Origin: CAZZGX01 sp964653715 | GTDB taxonomy: Bacteria > Patescibacteriota > Minisyncoccia > Ryanbacterales > GWA2-47-10b | Direction: 5' to 3' | Assembly: GCA_964653715.1 (NCBI GenBank) | Contig: CAZZGX010000026.1 | Span: 1 to 32,235 of the forward strand | DNA length: 32,235 nucleotides | Shown: positions 30,082-32,235 of the stretch, one piece after another | Layout of the letters: each line of letters opens with the position of its first letter | Numbering within the stretch: the stretch's first letter is position 1 | Translations under genes and position numbers: made by a program | The notes under the pieces: model-generated | Told to the model about the DNA's origin: nothing | The model's input: only the letters and a program-made list of their open reading frames with translations | The model's database searches: none

Positions 30082-30324
30082 CTATTTTCGAGCTTTGCCG
30101 ATTTTTTTCTTTTTTTGCCGGGATGCTTGAGCGCGCCGGTGTTCAAATTTTTGCACGCGTCCTGCCGTATCTATCAGTTTTTCTTTACCGGTATAGAAGG
30201 GATGACAATTGGCGCAAATTTCTATTTCAATTTTTTCTTTTGTAGAGCCGATGACGTACGTTTTGCCACAGGCGCAGGAAATAGTGGCGCTTTGGAAATA
30301 AGTTGGGTGGATGTCGGTTTTCAT
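30082..30324 (-). CDS. rpmE: 50S ribosomal protein L31 (zinc-binding form)
   Basis: 80 residues. Begins MKTDIHPTYF; zinc ligands C17, C19 (CAC), C37 and C40 (CANC); IEICANCHPFYTGKEKLIDTAGRVQKF is the family signature. The Lys/Arg-rich tail (KKKKIGKARK) is longer than in many L31 proteins. L31 helps bridge the two ribosomal subunits. It is first in an rpmE-prfA operon, an arrangement related to rpmE-prmC-prfA clusters elsewhere, and its stop abuts the prfA start. Transcribed from a promoter facing rpsB. Confidence 0.95.
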   Translation of the reverse strand: MKTDIHPTYFQSATISCACGKTYVIGSTKEKIEIEICANCHPFYTGKEKLIDTAGRVQKFEHRRAQASRQKKKKIGKARK

Positions 30325-30338
30325 AATGAATGAAGATC

Positions 30339-30390
30339 AGTATATCAGCCACGGAGAGTTCTTGCAATAGTATTGTACTTTGGGTACAAT
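30339..30390. promoter_or_regulatory. Back-to-back rpmE and rpsB promoters sharing one palindromic -35
   Basis: TTGCAA at 30362-30367 reads the same on both strands. Rightward: 17 nt spacer (30368-30384), TACAAT (30385-30390), 10 nt to the rpsB ATG. Leftward on the minus strand: 17 nt spacer (30361-30345), extended -10 TGA-TATACT (TATACT at 30344-30339), 14 nt to the rpmE ATG. Both spacings are optimal. The two polymerases could not bind at once. Confidence 0.65.
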
Positions 30391-30400
30391 AAGACTCGTT

Positions 30401-31123
30401 ATGCAACAAGGAGATACCGATAATACGGTAGTCACGCTTGACCCGAAAGTGGAAGAATTGTTTCGGGCTGGTGTCCATTTTGGGTACGCCAAAACGCGTC
30501 GCCATCCGCGTATGCGTGAATTTATCGCGGGAGTAAAAAGTAACGTCGAGATTTTTAATCTTGAAAAAGTTGAGGAACTTCTTGGGATCGCCCTCGCGTA
30601 CATTGAAGAAATTGGGAAAAAACAGGGCGTTATTCTCTGGGTTGGGACGAAACCCTCTGCCGGGGAATTTACTCGCGATGTTGCCAAAAGCCTTAAGCAT
30701 CCCTATGTTGACAGGCGTTGGGTAGGAGGGACGTTAACAAACTTTAAAATAATTCACAAAAGAGTTTTGCATTGGCAGGATCTTCTTACCAAACAAAAAA
30801 CCGGAGAACTTGAAAAATATACCAAACAAGAACGCCTCATGATTCAGAAAGAAATCGATCGACTCTCGCGGGCGTTTGACGGACTTGTCAATTTTGATGG
30901 ATCTCCGCACGCCTTATTTATCGTCGATACCAATGAAGAATCGAATGCATTGCATGAGGCGCTGTTGAAACGGATTCCTATCATCGCCCTTCTCAACTCA
31001 GATTGCGATCCGAAAGGCGTGCTGTACCCAATTCCAGGCAACGATAATGCTCCCGAAAGTATTCGTTTGGTTCTCGAGAAAGCTAAAGAAGCGTATCAGA
31101 AAGGTGCCGCGCATGGAAATTAA
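30401..31123 (+). CDS. rpsB: 30S ribosomal protein S2
   Basis: 240 residues. LFRAGVHFGYAKTRRHPRMREFI, ILWVGTKPSAG, YVDRRWVGGTLTNFKII, SPHALFIVDTNEESNALHEA and PIIALLNSDCDPKGVLYPIPGNDNA are diagnostic of S2. It anchors S1-type interactions and completes the 30S head. ATG 30401 follows the promoter; an in-frame start at 30380 would lie on the -10 region. Overlaps tsf by 11 nt, the conserved rpsB-tsf operon. Confidence 0.95.
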   Translation: MQQGDTDNTVVTLDPKVEELFRAGVHFGYAKTRRHPRMREFIAGVKSNVEIFNLEKVEELLGIALAYIEEIGKKQGVILWVGTKPSAGEFTRDVAKSLKHPYVDRRWVGGTLTNFKIIHKRVLHWQDLLTKQKTGELEKYTKQERLMIQKEIDRLSRAFDGLVNFDGSPHALFIVDTNEESNALHEALLKRIPIIALLNSDCDPKGVLYPIPGNDNAPESIRLVLEKAKEAYQKGAAHGN

Positions 31124-31565
31124 AGCCGAAGATATAAAAGTATTGCGAGATGAAACGGGCGCTTCCATTATGATGATTAAAAAAGCGCTTGTAGAGGCGG
31201 CCGGTAGCCGCACCCGCGCTCTCGAAGTTCTCAAGTCGCTCGGACATGATGCCGCCCTCAAAAAAGGAACACGCGAAACACGCGCGGGCCGCGTGGGGGC
31301 ATATATCCATTCTGGAGATCGTGTTGGTGTTTTGGTAGAACTCCGGTCTGAAACTGATTTTGTCTCACGCAACGAAGAATTCGCAAAGCTCTCGCATAAT
31401 ATTGCTATGCATATCGCCGCTATGAACCCGGCCAGTGTTGAGGTGCTTCTTGGACAGTACTACGTTCGGAATGAACAGGAAACCATTGGGGATCTTGTTA
31501 GAAATGCGTCGGCGTCTTTTGGAGAACACGTTGAAATAAAACGATTTGTACGTTTTGAGCTTTAA
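31113..31565 (+). CDS. tsf: Elongation factor Ts, minimal form
   Basis: 150 residues against 283 in E. coli and about 196 in Thermus. The N-terminal UBA-like domain (IKVLRDETGASIMMIKKALVEAAG...ALEVLK, 8-42) and the guanine-nucleotide exchange core with SETDFVSRNEEF (TDFV at 81-84) are intact, as is the short closing strand IKRFVRFEL. The coiled coil and most of the second core subdomain are missing. It recycles EF-Tu-GDP. ATG 31113 overlaps the rpsB stop by 11 nt; the longer in-frame extension from 31047 lies inside rpsB. Confidence 0.93.
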   Translation: MEIKAEDIKVLRDETGASIMMIKKALVEAAGSRTRALEVLKSLGHDAALKKGTRETRAGRVGAYIHSGDRVGVLVELRSETDFVSRNEEFAKLSHNIAMHIAAMNPASVEVLLGQYYVRNEQETIGDLVRNASASFGEHVEIKRFVRFEL

Positions 31566-31574
31566 AGATATACT
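31546..31574 (+). promoter_or_regulatory. Promoter for the small membrane protein gene
   Basis: TTGTAC (31546-31551), 17 nt spacer, TATACT (31569-31574), ending 6 nt before the ATG at 31581. Most of it lies within the end of tsf. Predicted transcript is leaderless. Confidence 0.6.
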
Positions 31575-31580
31575 GCTCAT

Positions 31581-32000
31581 ATGATTGTCGTGTTATTCGC
31601 GGTTTTTGGGATTTCGCTCGTGGGGATGCTCATAGTGCCGCTACGTCATATTCCACGCATTCGCAATTTTGAGGGTGAAATTGATGCGGTTGCAGTGAGC
31701 GTACTTCGTGTCCGTGTAGCGGGCATTCTCAAGCGGATTGAGGGGTGGTTTTCCCACACCGCGAAGGAGGCATTCTTAAAGTTTCTTGATTCCATGCTCA
31801 AGCTTTTCGAGCGCAGCGCTGGTCGGATCGCAGGTTCCACAAAGAATCTTCGGCTGATGGTGCAGGAACGCTTTCGCGTTATCCCGCGGGAGTCGCTCTA
31901 CTGGAAACAAATTCGAAGTTGGAAGAATACAAATGGAGGTGCGGCGCGCTCTACTTTCTCAGAAGACGAACACGATATTTCTAATCATATTGAACGGTAG
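31581..32000 (+). CDS. Hypothetical single-pass membrane protein
   Basis: 139 residues. One hydrophobic helix at the extreme N-terminus (about 2-20), then a basic cytoplasmic-type region with amphipathic helices (RVAGILKRIEGWF, AFLKFLDSMLKLFERSAG, LRLMVQERFRV) and a polar, acidic tail. I recognise no family and no catalytic motif. It has its own promoter just after tsf and is followed after 27 nt by tRNA-Thr. Codon use is similar to its neighbours. Confidence 0.65.
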   Translation: MIVVLFAVFGISLVGMLIVPLRHIPRIRNFEGEIDAVAVSVLRVRVAGILKRIEGWFSHTAKEAFLKFLDSMLKLFERSAGRIAGSTKNLRLMVQERFRVIPRESLYWKQIRSWKNTNGGAARSTFSEDEHDISNHIER

Positions 32001-32027
32001 CTCGCCATCTTCGTTCAAAAAAATTTT

Positions 32028-32099
32028 GCCAGCATAGCTCAGTGGTAGAGCAACGGTTTTGTAAACCGTAGGTCGTGGGTTCGAATCCCTCCGTCGGCT
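32028..32099 (+). tRNA. tRNA-Thr (anticodon TGT), acceptor stem imperfect
   Basis: Cloverleaf with D arm GCTC...GAGC, anticodon stem ACGGT/ACCGT and loop TTTGTAA (anticodon TGT, reading ACA), variable loop AGGTC, T arm GTGGG-TTCGAAT-CCCTC (one T-T mismatch) and discriminator T followed by CA. The acceptor strands GCCAGCA and CGTCGGC fit poorly: A-C at the fourth and seventh pairs and a G-T wobble at the fifth. It may be a chimera, a weakened gene or a sequence error. Confidence 0.75.
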
Positions 32100-32132
32100 C
32101 ATGAAAAGGCAAGCAATTCTCAATGTGGTGAC

Positions 32133-32175
32133 GGGGTAAACGCCGGTTTCGAGTTCGACTCTCGGGGACGGCTCA
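32133..32175 (+). pseudogene. tRNA-like 3' fragment (possible tRNA-Thr remnant)
   Basis: A well-formed T arm TCGAG-TTCGACT-CTCGG (32149-32165) is followed by GGACGGC, T and CA, like a tRNA 3' end; upstream GGTAAAC resembles the 3' side of a Thr GGT anticodon loop. A 5' acceptor strand GCCGTCC and proper D and anticodon arms are missing. Read as a degenerate tandem tRNA or a mis-assembled end. Confidence 0.4.
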
Positions 32176-32221
32176 CGGATTTTCCTCAAGAATAGAGTGA
32201 TTGGGTGAAAAATTGAGCGCA

Positions 32222-32234
32222 CCGCCGAGGGCGG
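32222..32234 (+). terminator. GC-rich hairpin at the window edge, possible terminator
   Basis: CCGCC, loop GAG, GGCGG forms a five-pair stem in the last bases. The window ends before any T-run could be seen, so termination is only a possibility. Confidence 0.25.
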
Positions 32235-32235
32235 G

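Noticed and set aside
29356..30324. RF1 truncation caused by a frameshift
   Set aside because: The upstream sequence is an intact L31 gene whose stop touches the RF1 start, leaving no decayed domain 1 coding sequence.
31959..32222. Minus-strand open frame across the tRNA-Thr region
   Set aside because: It contains RRRDSNPRPTVYKTVALPLSYAG, the well-known artefact from translating the reverse complement of tRNA-Thr; the rest covers the tRNA-like fragment.
1..32235. Alternative genetic code with UGA as glycine
   Set aside because: Several genes (trxB, gap, rpiB, 12798, 14118) end at UGA with the next gene starting within or just after it, so UGA works as a stop.

Overview
The window looks like part of a small, streamlined genome from the Candidate Phyla Radiation (Patescibacteria), most likely a parcubacterial lineage. 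The evidence is the dense packing with frequent 1-26 nt gene overlaps, the gene families seen (conjugation-type ATPase tail, GtrA, DUF2914 membrane protein, tryptophan-repeat 'AWSxNxGWISF' surface proteins, 'VGIGTxNP' fibre-like secreted proteins, split transketolase), a very short EF-Ts and an N-terminally truncated RF1. UGA is used as an ordinary stop (trxB, gap, rpiB and others), which argues against the UGA=Gly code of Gracilibacteria/Absconditabacteria. The lineage is inference; there is no rRNA here.

Layout. (1) 1-2899, plus: tail of a VirD4/TraG/HerA-like ATPase, GtrA membrane protein, dnaX and a HAD-IB phosphatase. (2) 2896-9254, minus: DEAD-box helicase, YjdF-like membrane protein, ABC-F ATPase, DUF2914 membrane protein, PepO-type M13 peptidase and, just upstream of the peptidase, tRNA-Gln(TTG). 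(3) 9317-12368, plus: YdjM/DUF457-like membrane protein, a 53-residue SPW-like membrane protein, an FAD/NAD oxidoreductase and an exported DUF4015 glycosidase-like protein. (4) 12427-19477, plus: a cell-surface locus. Two modules each pair a one-helix membrane anchor carrying ~22-residue repeats with a secreted fibre-like protein. They are followed by two paralogous tryptophan-repeat secreted proteins (the second with an inserted LamG domain) with a thioredoxin-like gene between them. (5) 19527-27347, plus: thioredoxin reductase followed by a central-carbon block (GAPDH, RpiB, Rpe, split transketolase, PfkB kinase, class II aldolase, 2-hydroxyacid dehydrogenase). (6) 27380-32000: L25 and an exported lytic transglycosylase (plus), RF1 and L31 (minus), then S2, EF-Ts and an unknown membrane protein (plus). 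(7) 32028-32235: a tRNA-Thr(TGT) with a mismatched acceptor stem, a tRNA-like 3' remnant, and a hairpin cut by the window edge.

How it works together. The carbon block joins the non-oxidative pentose phosphate pathway to triose-phosphate metabolism, the usual partial sugar metabolism of these organisms. The surface locus is a plausible attachment or cell-contact apparatus; that is inference. The most striking sequence-level observations are (a) a palindromic TTGCAA at 30362-30367 placed exactly 17 nt from a -10 box on each side, so that divergent rpmE-prfA and rpsB-tsf promoters appear to share one -35 element, and (b) -10 boxes lying only 5-10 nt before many start codons, which implies widespread leaderless or near-leaderless transcription.
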